Shown: one piece after another, positions 33,135 to 42,250 of the stretch
Position numbering within the stretch: the first letter of the stretch is position 1
How the letters are laid out: each line of letters begins with the position of its first letter
Source: Cytophagales bacterium
GTDB lineage: Bacteria; Bacteroidota; Bacteroidia; Cytophagales; Cyclobacteriaceae
DNA: 64,000 nt
Direction: 5' to 3'
Assembly: GCA_033344775.1 (NCBI GenBank)
Contig: JAWPMT010000001.1
Location: 310,001-374,000, forward strand
Notes under the pieces: model-generated
The model's database searches: none
Seen by the model: the letters and a program-made list of their open reading frames with translations, nothing else
Told to the model about the DNA's origin: nothing
Made by a program: the position numbers and the translations under genes

Positions 33135-34628
33135 ATGACCCAAAAAATCAAGAAAATTTTAGTTGCCAACCGTGGTGAGATTGCACTGCGAATCATGAGA
33201 AGTGCCAAAAGCGCAGGCATCAACACCGTTGCCGTTTACAGTGAAGCCGATGAACAGGCGCCATTTGCACGGTTTGCAGATGAACGTGTTTGTATTGGCC
33301 CACCCCCTTCTTCCGAATCGTACCTCCAAATTGATAAGATCATTGAAGTCTGCAAAGATTTGAATGTAGATGCCATTCACCCCGGTTACGGATTCCTATC
33401 AGAGAATGCCGCTTTTGCAGGTGCATTGGAAGAGGCTGGCATCAATTTCATTGGTCCGTCGGCAGCAGCCATTCAAACCATGGGTGATAAGATTTCCGCT
33501 AAACAGGCAGTAGGCAGTTTTGGAGTCCCGCTAGTACCTGGAATGGACAAACCCATCGAAGACGTGGCCGAAGCTCGCAAGATCGCGACAGACATTGGTT
33601 ATCCGGTTCTGGTAAAAGCCAGTGCTGGTGGCGGTGGAAAAGGGATGCGAATCGTTCACAATGATGAAGATTTCGAAGGGGAAATGGAACGTGCCATGAG
33701 TGAGGCATTGAATGCTTTTGGTAATGGTGCTGTATTTGTTGAAAAATTCATCTCCGCTCCTAAACACATCGAAGTTCAGATCATCGGCGATAAGCATGGA
33801 AATCTGGTTCACTTGTTCGAAAGGGATTGCAGTGTTCAACGACGACACCAAAAGGTGGTAGAAGAAGCCCCCTCGCCTATCCTCAATCATGAGGAACGCA
33901 TGAAAATCGGTGAGGCCGCATTGAACGTTGCCCGTGCCTGTGACTACTATAATGCCGGCACAGTGGAATTCATCATGGATTCCGACAAAGAATTTTACTT
34001 CCTGGAAATGAACACCAGACTTCAGGTTGAGCACCCTGTAACCGAGCAGATTACTGGTGTGGATCTGGTACAGGAACAAATCCGTGTAGCAGAAGGTCTG
34101 CCTTTGTCCTTCAAGCAGGAAGACCTGGAAGTCAATGGTCATAGCATCGAGATCCGGGTATATGCTGAAGACCCAAAGAATAACTTCGCTCCATCTATTG
34201 GAAATCTGGAGGTCTACAGACGCCCGGAAGGTGAAGGAGTACGTCTGGACGATGGGTATGAGCAAGGACAAGAAATTCCTATTTATTATGATCCCATGAT
34301 CGCCAAATTGGTGGCCACTGGTAAGAATCGAAATGAAGCCATTGCACGGTTGTTGCAAGCCATCAGGGATTATCGCATTATTGGGGTAAAAACGACCCTT
34401 CCTTTCTGTGAATTTGTCTTGCAACATGAAGACTTCCTTTCTGGTAATTTCACGACAAAATTTGTGGAGCAATACTTCACGCCGGAGGTTTTGGAAACGG
34501 ACCCGGACCCTGCACAGATTGAAGCAGTCTTGTCTGTTATTGCATTCATGGACCAGTCGAATCAACAAAAACTGACACCAACGGTGCCTGTCAGCAGCTC
34601 AAATTGGAAAACTCGCCTGCGTAATTGA
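33135..34628 (+). CDS. accC: Biotin carboxylase subunit of acetyl/acyl-CoA carboxylase
   Basis: A 497-aa ATP-grasp enzyme that carboxylates biotin on a carrier protein. Motifs: KILVANRGEIALRIMRSAKS (biotin carboxylase start), HPGYGFLSENAAFAGALEEA, KASAGGGGKGMRIV (ATP loop), ERDCSVQRRHQKVVEEAPSP, FYFLEMNTRLQVEHPVTE with catalytic residues. The C-terminus is about 45 residues longer than E. coli AccC, as in acyl-CoA carboxylase subunits of this phylum. No accB or accA/D lies next to it. The gene is two bases upstream of the DUF1015 gene, forming an operon with it and maf. Confidence 0.95.
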   Translation: MTQKIKKILVANRGEIALRIMRSAKSAGINTVAVYSEADEQAPFARFADERVCIGPPPSSESYLQIDKIIEVCKDLNVDAIHPGYGFLSENAAFAGALEEAGINFIGPSAAAIQTMGDKISAKQAVGSFGVPLVPGMDKPIEDVAEARKIATDIGYPVLVKASAGGGGKGMRIVHNDEDFEGEMERAMSEALNAFGNGAVFVEKFISAPKHIEVQIIGDKHGNLVHLFERDCSVQRRHQKVVEEAPSPILNHEERMKIGEAALNVARACDYYNAGTVEFIMDSDKEFYFLEMNTRLQVEHPVTEQITGVDLVQEQIRVAEGLPLSFKQEDLEVNGHSIEIRVYAEDPKNNFAPSIGNLEVYRRPEGEGVRLDDGYEQGQEIPIYYDPMIAKLVATGKNRNEAIARLLQAIRDYRIIGVKTTLPFCEFVLQHEDFLSGNFTTKFVEQYFTPEVLETDPDPAQIEAVLSVIAFMDQSNQQKLTPTVPVSSSNWKTRLRN

Positions 34629-34629
34629 T

Positions 34630-35928
34630 ATGGCTGATATCTTGCCATTCCGAGCCTGGCGGTACAATGATGAGCTCAGTAGATCCATTGAAAACCTGAC
34701 CTCTCCTTTGTTTGATGTCGTTTCATCTCGACAAAGGGCAGCACTGTACGAAAACAAGATCAATAGCGTGCATCTCTCCGTCCCTAATGGTGAAGATCCT
34801 GCAAAACTTGCAGAAGAAACCCTTGATCAATGGAAAAAAGATGGCACCTTGAAGCAAGATCATGTTCCAGGGATTTATGTGTATTTCCAAAAATTCGCTT
34901 TACCCGGAAGGGATCATGTCTACGTTAGAAAAGGATTTATCTGTAATATCAGGATTCATGACTGGAACGAAAATGTGATTTTAAGGCACGAAAACACTAT
35001 GCCACATTCGGTCAGTGATCGGCAATCCATATTGGCAAGTACAGGATTGAATGTAAGCCCCACTCACGGATTGTATACCGATACAGCACATGAGATTGAG
35101 GCTTTGCTGGATGAAAGCATGCAAAATCCTATTTATGAGGTAGAAGATTATCAGGGAGTGACTGATAGTCTGGGTGTGATTCAGGACAGTGCGGCTATCC
35201 GGAAGATCATGTCAGTCATTCGAGACAAGCAGATCATTCTTGCCGATGGTCATCATCGATATGAAGGGTCACTGGCTCATTACAAACAGATGCGACAGAA
35301 TAACCCGGATCATACAGGCGAAGAAGGATATAATTTTCATATGATGTACCTCACCAACACGGAGGCGCACGATCTTAGAATTCTTCCAACTCACCGCCTG
35401 ATTAAGGGTAAGCCTATCAATGAGGAAAAATTCCTGGGTCAATTACAGGAAGATTTCATTGTCAAGCCCGTCGAAAACCCATTTGATATCAATGAAATCA
35501 TTCTCGGCAAGCAATGGGCTTTTGGTCTGCTGATCAACAACAATGCCTACAAGATCCGGTTGAAGCCTGATCAGATCCATCAGATGAGCTGGAATTTTCC
35601 CAGCGAAGTGAAAGAGCTTGACCTCACCGTCATGCATTACTTCATCTTTGAAAAGATCCTGAGGATTCCAGGAATAGAACAACGATCTGCCAGGGAAATT
35701 AGCTTCGAAAGAAGTTTTCCAGCTTGTTTACAGGAAGTTGTTTCAGGACAGGCTGACTTTGCGATCATTACGAAAGACATTTCTATTGACACAGTCAAGC
35801 AAGTATGTTACAGTGGCTACACCATGCCACAGAAGTCTACTTACTTCTATCCAAAGGTGATTTGCGGCTTTTTATTCGGTTCAATCTTAGACCATGAGTT
35901 CCATTCCCCGTTTGATTCTAGCTTCTAA
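34630..35928 (+). CDS. DUF1015 family protein
   Basis: A 432-aa cytoplasmic protein of the DUF1015 family. Recognisable parts are DILPFRAWRYNDELSRSIEN (family start, residues 3-22), VYFQKFALPGRDHVYVRKGF, the highly conserved ILADGHHRYEGSLAHYKQMR, and MMYLTNTEAHDLRILPTHRL. The family is uncharacterised, though in many bacteria it lies near serine or amino-acid metabolism genes. Its last 35 bases overlap maf, and the gap to accC is a single base. Confidence 0.88.
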   Translation: MADILPFRAWRYNDELSRSIENLTSPLFDVVSSRQRAALYENKINSVHLSVPNGEDPAKLAEETLDQWKKDGTLKQDHVPGIYVYFQKFALPGRDHVYVRKGFICNIRIHDWNENVILRHENTMPHSVSDRQSILASTGLNVSPTHGLYTDTAHEIEALLDESMQNPIYEVEDYQGVTDSLGVIQDSAAIRKIMSVIRDKQIILADGHHRYEGSLAHYKQMRQNNPDHTGEEGYNFHMMYLTNTEAHDLRILPTHRLIKGKPINEEKFLGQLQEDFIVKPVENPFDINEIILGKQWAFGLLINNNAYKIRLKPDQIHQMSWNFPSEVKELDLTVMHYFIFEKILRIPGIEQRSAREISFERSFPACLQEVVSGQADFAIITKDISIDTVKQVCYSGYTMPQKSTYFYPKVICGFLFGSILDHEFHSPFDSSF

Positions 35929-36469
35929 TTCTCCCCGACGAAAACAATTATTGTCGGAGTTGGGGTACGAATTCACTGTTCGAACCTGTCCTGTGGATGA
36001 AGATTTCCCCGATGACATGCCAGCAGGTGAAGTTGCTGAATTTCTGGCCAGGAAGAAAAACAAAGCCAATCGAGCAATAGCCTCAGAAAATGAAGTGGCC
36101 ATCACTGCAGATACTGTCGTAATCCGAGGGCAAGACATCCTGAACAAACCTGCCGATGCACAAGAAGCCTATGACATGATCAAAAGCCTGTCAGGCAGAT
36201 CACACGAAGTAGTCACAGGTGTTTGTATTTCAGATAGCGAGCAATCAAAAAGCTTCTCAGTGAAGACCGTCGTTCACTTTGCTGAATTGACCGACGATGA
36301 AATTCACCACTACATCAATGTTGCCAGGCCCTTCGACAAAGCCGGGGCATACGGTATTCAGGAATGGATAGGGATGATCGGTGTTACACGGATCGAAGGC
36401 TCCTACTCCAATGTGGTAGGGTTGCCTACAAGGGAAGTCTATGAAGGGTTGAGAGATTTTATGCCGTAA
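35894..36469 (+). CDS. maf: Maf-family nucleotide pyrophosphatase
   Basis: A 191-aa enzyme hydrolysing non-canonical nucleoside triphosphates such as dTTP/UTP or m7GTP. LILASNSPRRKQLLSELGYE at the N-terminus holds the phosphate-binding SxSPRR. AITADTVVIRGQDILNKP has the catalytic Asp. AGAYGIQEWIGMIGV and GSYSNVVGLP are family signatures. It overlaps the end of the DUF1015 gene by 35 bases. Confidence 0.93.
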   Translation: MSSIPRLILASNSPRRKQLLSELGYEFTVRTCPVDEDFPDDMPAGEVAEFLARKKNKANRAIASENEVAITADTVVIRGQDILNKPADAQEAYDMIKSLSGRSHEVVTGVCISDSEQSKSFSVKTVVHFAELTDDEIHHYINVARPFDKAGAYGIQEWIGMIGVTRIEGSYSNVVGLPTREVYEGLRDFMP

Positions 36470-36603
36470 GCATTGGATGTAGGGAGAAGGTTATTCCAAC
36501 CTTTGAATAAATATCAACAGGAGTTGATTCTTTGACTTCCTTCAAATATGCTATTTAAGAGACAACAAGGCTGTGATACCTCCCAAATACCATCACAAAA
36601 AGC

Positions 36604-37545
36604 TTATTCCCTTTGAAGGTCATTTATCCTATCGGTACGCACCCAATGAACTTCTCCATCAGTTACTCCATTCCAGCCACTTCCCGGTGGATCACTGTGT
36701 CTTTTAGTAAAGAAAAAATACTTACCATCTGGTGACAGATACGGGCAGAAATAGATCCAATCCTCCATAAGCGCTGTTCCCAGATCAAAATGAACCGGTA
36801 TTTGCCAGGTGCCATTTTCCTTGAATGATACGGCGAAACCAGGTTCTTTCGTATAGGTGTTTGAAGTAATCAAGAGGCTTTCATCAGCTGATACATACGT
36901 GCCTCGCTCACTAATTTCAGTATTCACCTTAGGACCAATATTAACAGGAGTATCAAACTGTCCGTCACCCAAATATTGTGCTCGGTAAATATCTCGTTTT
37001 CCTAAACCACCAGGCCGATCTGAGGTAAAGTACAAACTTCCGTCTGCAACTACTACGGGGTAAGATTCTGCGAATTCATCGGTGGATACTGGATATCCTA
37101 CCTTGGAGGCCAGCTGCCATGTTCCATTAACCTTCTGGCTTTTATAGATGTCTGGTTTCGCCCCTTTAAGTTGATCTTCAGGACTAATGCCAAGAAAGTA
37201 CATGGTTTTGCCGTCAATCGTGATCGATGGATCAATGGCCACCGAATGAGCATCCTGATTGGCAAACATCTGAATGGGTAGTGCATCAGTCCATTTTCCA
37301 GCTGATAATTCCGAATGATGAATGATAAAGCTTCCATTAACAATTCTGGTGAAAAACAATTCCGTATAAGAATGGTTAAAAACTGAATTGATCTCAATGC
37401 TGTCCGTATTTACAAGAGACGGAGCGAACAATTCAGGTGTTACTCCCGGAAGATTTTGAACGGAATAGAGATTATTGGCACTATTCGGTTTACAGTTTTG
37501 TAAGACCATAACCAGCGCCAATTTGAAATAAAATATGCTTTTCAT
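36604..37545 (-). CDS. Exported PD40/beta-propeller-like protein, possible lipoprotein
   Basis: A 313-aa protein. The N-terminus (MKSIFYFKLALVMVLQNCKP) is a signal sequence ending in a Cys, but the -1 residue is Asn, so the lipobox is atypical. The rest has WD40-like PD40 repeats: SITIDGKTMYFLGIS, YPVVVADGSLYFTSDRPGGL, GKRDIYRAQYLGDGQFDTP, CPYLSPDGKYFFFTKRHSDP. Such propellers occur in Bacteroidota envelope and OmpA-type proteins. It stands alone and faces maf. The partner and role are unknown. Confidence 0.82.
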   Translation of the reverse strand: MKSIFYFKLALVMVLQNCKPNSANNLYSVQNLPGVTPELFAPSLVNTDSIEINSVFNHSYTELFFTRIVNGSFIIHHSELSAGKWTDALPIQMFANQDAHSVAIDPSITIDGKTMYFLGISPEDQLKGAKPDIYKSQKVNGTWQLASKVGYPVSTDEFAESYPVVVADGSLYFTSDRPGGLGKRDIYRAQYLGDGQFDTPVNIGPKVNTEISERGTYVSADESLLITSNTYTKEPGFAVSFKENGTWQIPVHFDLGTALMEDWIYFCPYLSPDGKYFFFTKRHSDPPGSGWNGVTDGEVHWVRTDRINDLQRE

Positions 37546-37666
37546 GATGACTGACTATATACGTTCAAATGGATTCCTGGTATGATAAAATGCTCAGAAT
37601 GTTTGATCATAGGTAAGAAAGCTCAAGCGCATGATCATAAAGTCCACTTTGCCACTGATGCTTATT

Positions 37667-38452
37667 TCAATTTGTAGAAGCAGGCACATAGTTGTATTCC
37701 AGGTTCCTCGCCACAGCTTCCGCCCACCCCACCCCCAGGATTTTCGAGATCAGGTGCAGTGATGCATCAATACCAGCGGAAACACCCGCCGAAGTAATCA
37801 CTTTCCCATTATCCACAAAGCGGACCTTATCCTGGACATTAATCGTGGGGTATTTGCTCTGCAACAGGTCCAAACCCGCACGATGAGTAGTAGCCTCCAG
37901 ACCATTGAGCATGTCTGCTTCAGCCAGGATAAAGGCACCCGTACAAACAGAAAAGACATGATCCGCAGGTTCGGAGTTCTGCATGATCCAATATTGCGTT
38001 TGTTCATTGATCGTGTTCCACATGCCCCCTGGGATAATAATGATATCTGGTGCAGGCGCGTTTGATATTTCATACTGTGGGATGACGGTTAGGTTTGGCA
38101 TAGTAATGACCGGTTCCAATGTCTCAGCAACCGTATACACATTGAAATTTTCACCAGCCGAAGTGAATACATCGTACGGTCCTGCATAGTCCAGCACCTG
38201 CGCATGATAATACAGCAGAATAGCGACGTTCATGGGCTCCTTCAGGTTCCTGAGTGCCTTAGAGGGTTCGGTAACCGCTTCCAGCTTCATGCCACAGCTG
38301 GGACACTTCCCTGGTTGATCAAAGTGTTCATGATCTGAATCACAGCCACAAGGTGCGCACTGGTACACGGTAACAATGGCTATCTGCGCTACACTTTGAA
38401 GTGGGATAGTCAAGCATATTGCCGAAAGGATGATAAATAGGAATTTTCTCAT
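37667..38452 (-). CDS. Exported DJ-1/PfpI-family protein with heavy-metal-binding domain
   Basis: 261 aa from ATG 38452 (MRKFLFIILSAICLTIPLQ), a clear signal peptide; the frame is open to 38533 but that part overlaps the upstream gene. A metal-binding segment follows (VYQCAPCGCDSDHEHFDQPG, KCPSCGMKLE), like the 'YxCPMHP...CPxCGMxL' domain of metal transporters. Next comes a DJ-1/PfpI domain with IIIIPGGMWN and the nucleophile Cys in VFSVCTGAFILAEADML, and TSAGVSAGIDASLHLI. The combination of secretion, metal-binding and ThiJ-like domain is unusual. It is followed upstream by a hydrolase and an AraC regulator. Confidence 0.85.
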   Translation of the reverse strand: MRKFLFIILSAICLTIPLQSVAQIAIVTVYQCAPCGCDSDHEHFDQPGKCPSCGMKLEAVTEPSKALRNLKEPMNVAILLYYHAQVLDYAGPYDVFTSAGENFNVYTVAETLEPVITMPNLTVIPQYEISNAPAPDIIIIPGGMWNTINEQTQYWIMQNSEPADHVFSVCTGAFILAEADMLNGLEATTHRAGLDLLQSKYPTINVQDKVRFVDNGKVITSAGVSAGIDASLHLISKILGVGWAEAVARNLEYNYVPASTN

Positions 38453-38462
38453 GCCTTTTGCC

Positions 38463-39497
38463 TTAATAGTTTTCTGCACCTGATGCTCCAGGCCTAGCTT
38501 GTCGATTGATAACTTCAACAATGATGTCAGCAAGTTGTTGGGGCTGTTCCGAGGTAGTCATATGTCCTCCAGGCACTTTTCGAACAGAAAGCCCTTGAGC
38601 CGCCAATCGCTTTTTCGCTGCATCAATCTGTTTGTATTCAAATGGGTCTTGCTCACTTCCGACCACATAAAATTTCACCGCAAGACTAAGTGCATGATAA
38701 AGACGAGCCAGGTCCCATCGCTTTGCATTTTGCTTATGTTCGTCCACAAATCTCGCTGCGTTGCTCATGAATACTGCCCCATTGCGGCGACTGATAGCAT
38801 CAAATACCTCTCCCAATTCTGCCTGACTCACTCCATATTCAGGGGACCAGAGTCCCTTCATCATTAAATCGAATACCTTCCTGTTTTTTCCTGCCATTCT
38901 TGCCCCCATTTTTCCTATAGCAGTCTTTAGTAATGGGGTAGTCATTAATGGGTGTGAATGAGCATCTGCGAATAAGCCACCGTTGATCATTAAGACCCCA
39001 GATATTTTTGTTTTAAGCTGGTTATTCAGCACTGATCGTTCTTCTTGTCTGCACAATAGTTCCATGGCTACCAATGACGAATAATCAAAGGTCACCAGGA
39101 AGGTTTCTTTGATCTCATTCGCCTTCCATTGTGCCTCCACCAGGTCGGCCCGTTCATAAGTACTGTACGCATAGTCCTCTGGTTTGTCAGAATCGCCCTG
39201 CCCGATGTATTCCACGAACAGCTGCGGGTTGCTAATTCCGATTTCGTGCAACTCTTGGTCTACGCGAGACCAGCCAAAAGAACCATCGGGAAATCCAGGT
39301 AAGAAAGATATCCAGTTAGTCTCGTTGCTTTCCTTATTGTTTACCTTGCTGAATACGTGAACGTGACCCAATTGGCCATACGATGGCTTTGATGGCTCGA
39401 TAAGCTCCTTGTCTTTCAATGAATAAATGTTGCGCGTCCCACTGGCAAACCATTCTGCTGCGGTCGCGAGTTTTCCATTTGAGAGTTTTGTTTTCAT
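38463..39497 (-). CDS. Alpha/beta-hydrolase-like protein
   Basis: A 344-aa protein with alpha/beta-hydrolase features: ISFLPGFPDGSFGWSRVDQE (oxyanion loop region), FVEYIGQGDSDKPEDYAYST, ETFLVTFDYSSLVAMELLCR at the nucleophile elbow, FYVVGSEQDPFEYKQID (acid region) and PGGHMTTSEQP (catalytic His). The nucleophile elbow reads FDYSSL rather than the normal GxSxG, so the active serine may be lost or displaced. It has no signal peptide. It lies 11 bp upstream of the DJ-1/PfpI gene and may be co-transcribed. Confidence 0.75.
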   Translation of the reverse strand: MKTKLSNGKLATAAEWFASGTRNIYSLKDKELIEPSKPSYGQLGHVHVFSKVNNKESNETNWISFLPGFPDGSFGWSRVDQELHEIGISNPQLFVEYIGQGDSDKPEDYAYSTYERADLVEAQWKANEIKETFLVTFDYSSLVAMELLCRQEERSVLNNQLKTKISGVLMINGGLFADAHSHPLMTTPLLKTAIGKMGARMAGKNRKVFDLMMKGLWSPEYGVSQAELGEVFDAISRRNGAVFMSNAARFVDEHKQNAKRWDLARLYHALSLAVKFYVVGSEQDPFEYKQIDAAKKRLAAQGLSVRKVPGGHMTTSEQPQQLADIIVEVINRQARPGASGAENY

Positions 39498-39564
39498 GTC
39501 AATTTCATTTTGATATTACAATGAAACGACCCCTGAGACGGCTAAACTTTTAGGATAAGCTCGA

Positions 39565-40419
39565 TTAATTGCGGGATTGGCCCAATCGGTAAGATTTTGG
39601 AGAAACGTTGAACCTGGACTTGAACGAGTTGGAGAAATGTGCCAAATCATTGAATTGACAATCCAGGGCAATGTGACTGATTTGCTCAGTGGTTTTGGCC
39701 AGCAACTCAGCCGCATGATCCAGTCTTCTATTTTTGATGTAATTCGCCGGACTATCGTCGAACACGTTTCTGAATGTCCTTTTGAAGGATGCCAAACTAT
39801 GATTGGTCAGCTCCGCCAGGTCGTTTACGGTGAGTGGGCTGAAAATGTGAGTTTCAATCACCTGTCGAAAGTCGAACTCCTTTGGGGAAAACAGATTACT
39901 CATGATCTGATGGACCTGCCCTGAAGCTTTTGATTTTAGCAGTAAAACGATAATCTCTCTGAATCTCAGCATCAATAACTCCTCATTGACCAACTCCCGG
40001 TGAGCAAAGAGGAATTGCATGTCTTCCATGAACCGGTGAATCAGCTCGTCGGCATGAATGAGGGTCATATTTTTATCGGAGCCAGTATTATCCTCGTTTT
40101 GAAGAAAGGACGGCAGTTCTTTTTCGTAGATTTTCTTCAGTACATCAGGATGAAAATGAACCGCAATAAGCCCACTGGTCCCGGATTTGGAATTGGGTTT
40201 CAGGTCATAGAAATAATTGCCGCACTTCATCAGCACACCTTCATTTTGAGCTACACTGAAGCGATCGTCTTCCGAATATGAATCGTTCACTCCTTCGAAA
40301 ATGTGCAAGTAGCAAGCTTCATTTGGCAATGGATTGAAATGCTTAAACGGCGGGGTAACCACCGCCAGTTCGAAAGCTTTCTTACCGTATAATTCAAATA
40401 CTTTATGTTCAATGACCAT
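39565..40419 (-). CDS. AraC-family transcriptional regulator
   Basis: A 284-aa protein with an N-terminal effector-type domain (FKHFNPLPNEACYLHIFEGV, cupin-like) and a C-terminal AraC domain: LTVNDLAELTNHSLASFKRT and ISHIALDCQFNDLAHFSNSF followed by FNVSPKSYR. It is upstream of the hydrolase and DJ-1/PfpI genes on the same strand with a 67-bp gap, so it is a likely regulator of them. The ligand is unknown. Confidence 0.88.
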   Translation of the reverse strand: MVIEHKVFELYGKKAFELAVVTPPFKHFNPLPNEACYLHIFEGVNDSYSEDDRFSVAQNEGVLMKCGNYFYDLKPNSKSGTSGLIAVHFHPDVLKKIYEKELPSFLQNEDNTGSDKNMTLIHADELIHRFMEDMQFLFAHRELVNEELLMLRFREIIVLLLKSKASGQVHQIMSNLFSPKEFDFRQVIETHIFSPLTVNDLAELTNHSLASFKRTFRNVFDDSPANYIKNRRLDHAAELLAKTTEQISHIALDCQFNDLAHFSNSFKSRFNVSPKSYRLGQSRN

Positions 40420-40649
40420 CCTTAAAGGGGATTATCTGGTAGACGCCCTATCGCACCTTAACCCAAATGATACAATTGGCATAATTACCCAACGAGAAGA
40501 CGAAAGCGAGACTCTGTCTCGGTTTAACAAAAATGATCATTTCCAAACAAGCGCCATCCGGTCCAGGAATAAAATTGCGAGTCAGTAGATGTCCAGGTCG
40601 CAATTACAAAAGTAAAACGCACTTTCTGAGAAAGTTTTTTTCCGCTGAT

Positions 40650-41270
40650 CTACAGCTCGTTCAGCATACCTGTTTCTACATCGTACAGTAAGCCGTATAT
40701 TTCTAATTCCGGTGAAATCCTTTCTGAATTTTTCAACTTCGAAATGTCATCTTTCATCGCTGAGGTATGATCGTGAATGGCCAATGCGTCGAGTGTTTCT
40801 TTATCAATACCCAGTTGGGCACTCAGGCCTTCCTGAATCTTCGGGTTGGCAAGTTTTTCATACCCACAGTCTGTATGATGGATAATCATAAAAGACAATC
40901 CGTCGAATTGATCACCAGCGATTTTTGATGCCAATGTCCAAAGTATGGCCAGGTCGCGTTCGACTTCATCGGTCACCCTCGCCCCCGGATTTCTCATCAC
41001 GATCGCATCTCCCAACTCCAAACCAAGGAAGTGCGCCGGGACTATTCTGGCATCGATACAGGTGAGTATCACCGTATTAAATTTTGGGTTCATTGGTATC
41101 CCCGCTTGATAAGTTCGTACATAGGTTTCATTTCGTTCTTTGAGAATTGCTAAATCATTCATGGTTCTATTTTTTTTGTTTTCATGGGTATGACTGTCCT
41201 GACCCCATGCAATAAATGCGTTTACACATATCAGGGCAATCATGACTCCTTTCAAGATGTGATTACTCAT
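40650..41270 (-). CDS. Exported beta-class carbonic anhydrase
   Basis: A 206-aa protein with a signal peptide (MSNHILKGVMIALICVNAFIAWG). The beta-carbonic anhydrase zinc ligands are visible: Cys in VILTCIDARIVPAHF with the Asp-Arg dyad, and His/Cys in FMIIHHTDCGYEKL. GDAIVMRNPGARVTDEVERD is another conserved segment. It hydrates CO2, probably in the periplasm. The first part of the mature chain is His-rich (DSHTHENKKN). It stands alone, before the sigma factor. Confidence 0.88.
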   Translation of the reverse strand: MSNHILKGVMIALICVNAFIAWGQDSHTHENKKNRTMNDLAILKERNETYVRTYQAGIPMNPKFNTVILTCIDARIVPAHFLGLELGDAIVMRNPGARVTDEVERDLAILWTLASKIAGDQFDGLSFMIIHHTDCGYEKLANPKIQEGLSAQLGIDKETLDALAIHDHTSAMKDDISKLKNSERISPELEIYGLLYDVETGMLNEL

Positions 41271-41374
41271 AAATCAATCTTTAATTGGTACACACAAACT
41301 AACGCTTCGCATTCGTGGCGTTTTTGAAGGATTGGCTCTTACTGTTGTGATTTTAGCTCGAGGGCGGTGTTCAT

Positions 41375-42250
41375 CTATAGATCGAAAGAACGTTTGAACG
41401 AAGAGTTGTCCAGCACCCTTAATAGCTTGTCTTTCAAGACCACATTGTCATTATAGGGAGTGTCTTGAAAAAGATAAGCATATTGTTTGTCCAGCTGATT
41501 TTCCATACTTGTTTCTGTTTCAGGGACCTGCTGGCGAATTTTTTCTTTGAAGTCGCTATAAAATAGAAAATTGGACGGATTGACAATGCCCTGATCAATG
41601 AATGCCCTTGCTTTCTTATTACACCGACAAGGATTCTGTTGGTTGATCAGCCCACATTTCTCGCTCATGAATTGCAGGAGCTGGTGCCTGGCCCGACTAA
41701 GTTTCTGACGAAAGTTTTCCTTCGATATGGAAAGGATTTCCGCTGCAATCAGGTGATCCAGCTCGAAGATCTCTCCAAGAACGTAAATTAAGCGCTGTTC
41801 TCTAGAAAGGCACATGAGCATCCCCGCCGTGCAACTGTATTTGACTTCTTTTAGTATGACTTGTTTTTCCGGGTTAATTTGTGTTCCGGAGTAATCACTA
41901 TCAGGCATTCTGTCCAATGCTTTCCCATACTCCTCAAATGTCCCGATCAGGGCTTCACAATGCTTTTTGTTCATGTTGAGAATGTGGTTGGTGACAATTT
42001 TATATAGCCAGGTCCTAAAGGCAGCGTCACCTCGAAACTTCGCCAGGTTGGTGATGAGTTTAATGATGATTTCCTGGGTGATGTCCTCGGCATCCGCCTT
42101 CTCCATCACCATCTTGAAGGCCACGTTGTAAATGAACTGATAGTGCTTATTGATCAGTTTCTCCAACGCCTTTTTGTCTCCGGAAAGTGCAGAAGACCTT
42201 AAAGCAAGGTCTTCTGCATCATCGTGATTTTTACCAAAAGGTGATTTCAT
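41375..42250 (-). CDS. ECF sigma factor with cysteine-containing C-terminal extension
   Basis: A 291-aa protein. Region 2 is INKHYQFIYNVAFKMVMEKA followed by DAEDITQEIIIKLITNLAKF and FRGDAAFRTWLYKIVTNHIL. Region 4 is LSREQRLIYVLGEIFELDHL, IAAEILSISKENFRQKLSRA. After region 4 about 100 more residues carry a Cys cluster (EKCGLINQQNPCRCNKKARA), possibly a zinc or redox sensor, like sigma factors with zinc-binding tails. It overlaps the upstream exported ABM-like gene by four bases, suggesting co-regulation. Confidence 0.9.
   Translation of the reverse strand: MKSPFGKNHDDAEDLALRSSALSGDKKALEKLINKHYQFIYNVAFKMVMEKADAEDITQEIIIKLITNLAKFRGDAAFRTWLYKIVTNHILNMNKKHCEALIGTFEEYGKALDRMPDSDYSGTQINPEKQVILKEVKYSCTAGMLMCLSREQRLIYVLGEIFELDHLIAAEILSISKENFRQKLSRARHQLLQFMSEKCGLINQQNPCRCNKKARAFIDQGIVNPSNFLFYSDFKEKIRQQVPETETSMENQLDKQYAYLFQDTPYNDNVVLKDKLLRVLDNSSFKRSFDL

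Noticed and set aside
33531-34568. 345-codon open frame on the minus strand
   Set aside because: It lies wholly antisense to accC, which has clear motifs; its product has no recognisable domain and is rich in Phe, His and Asn, as expected of a shadow.
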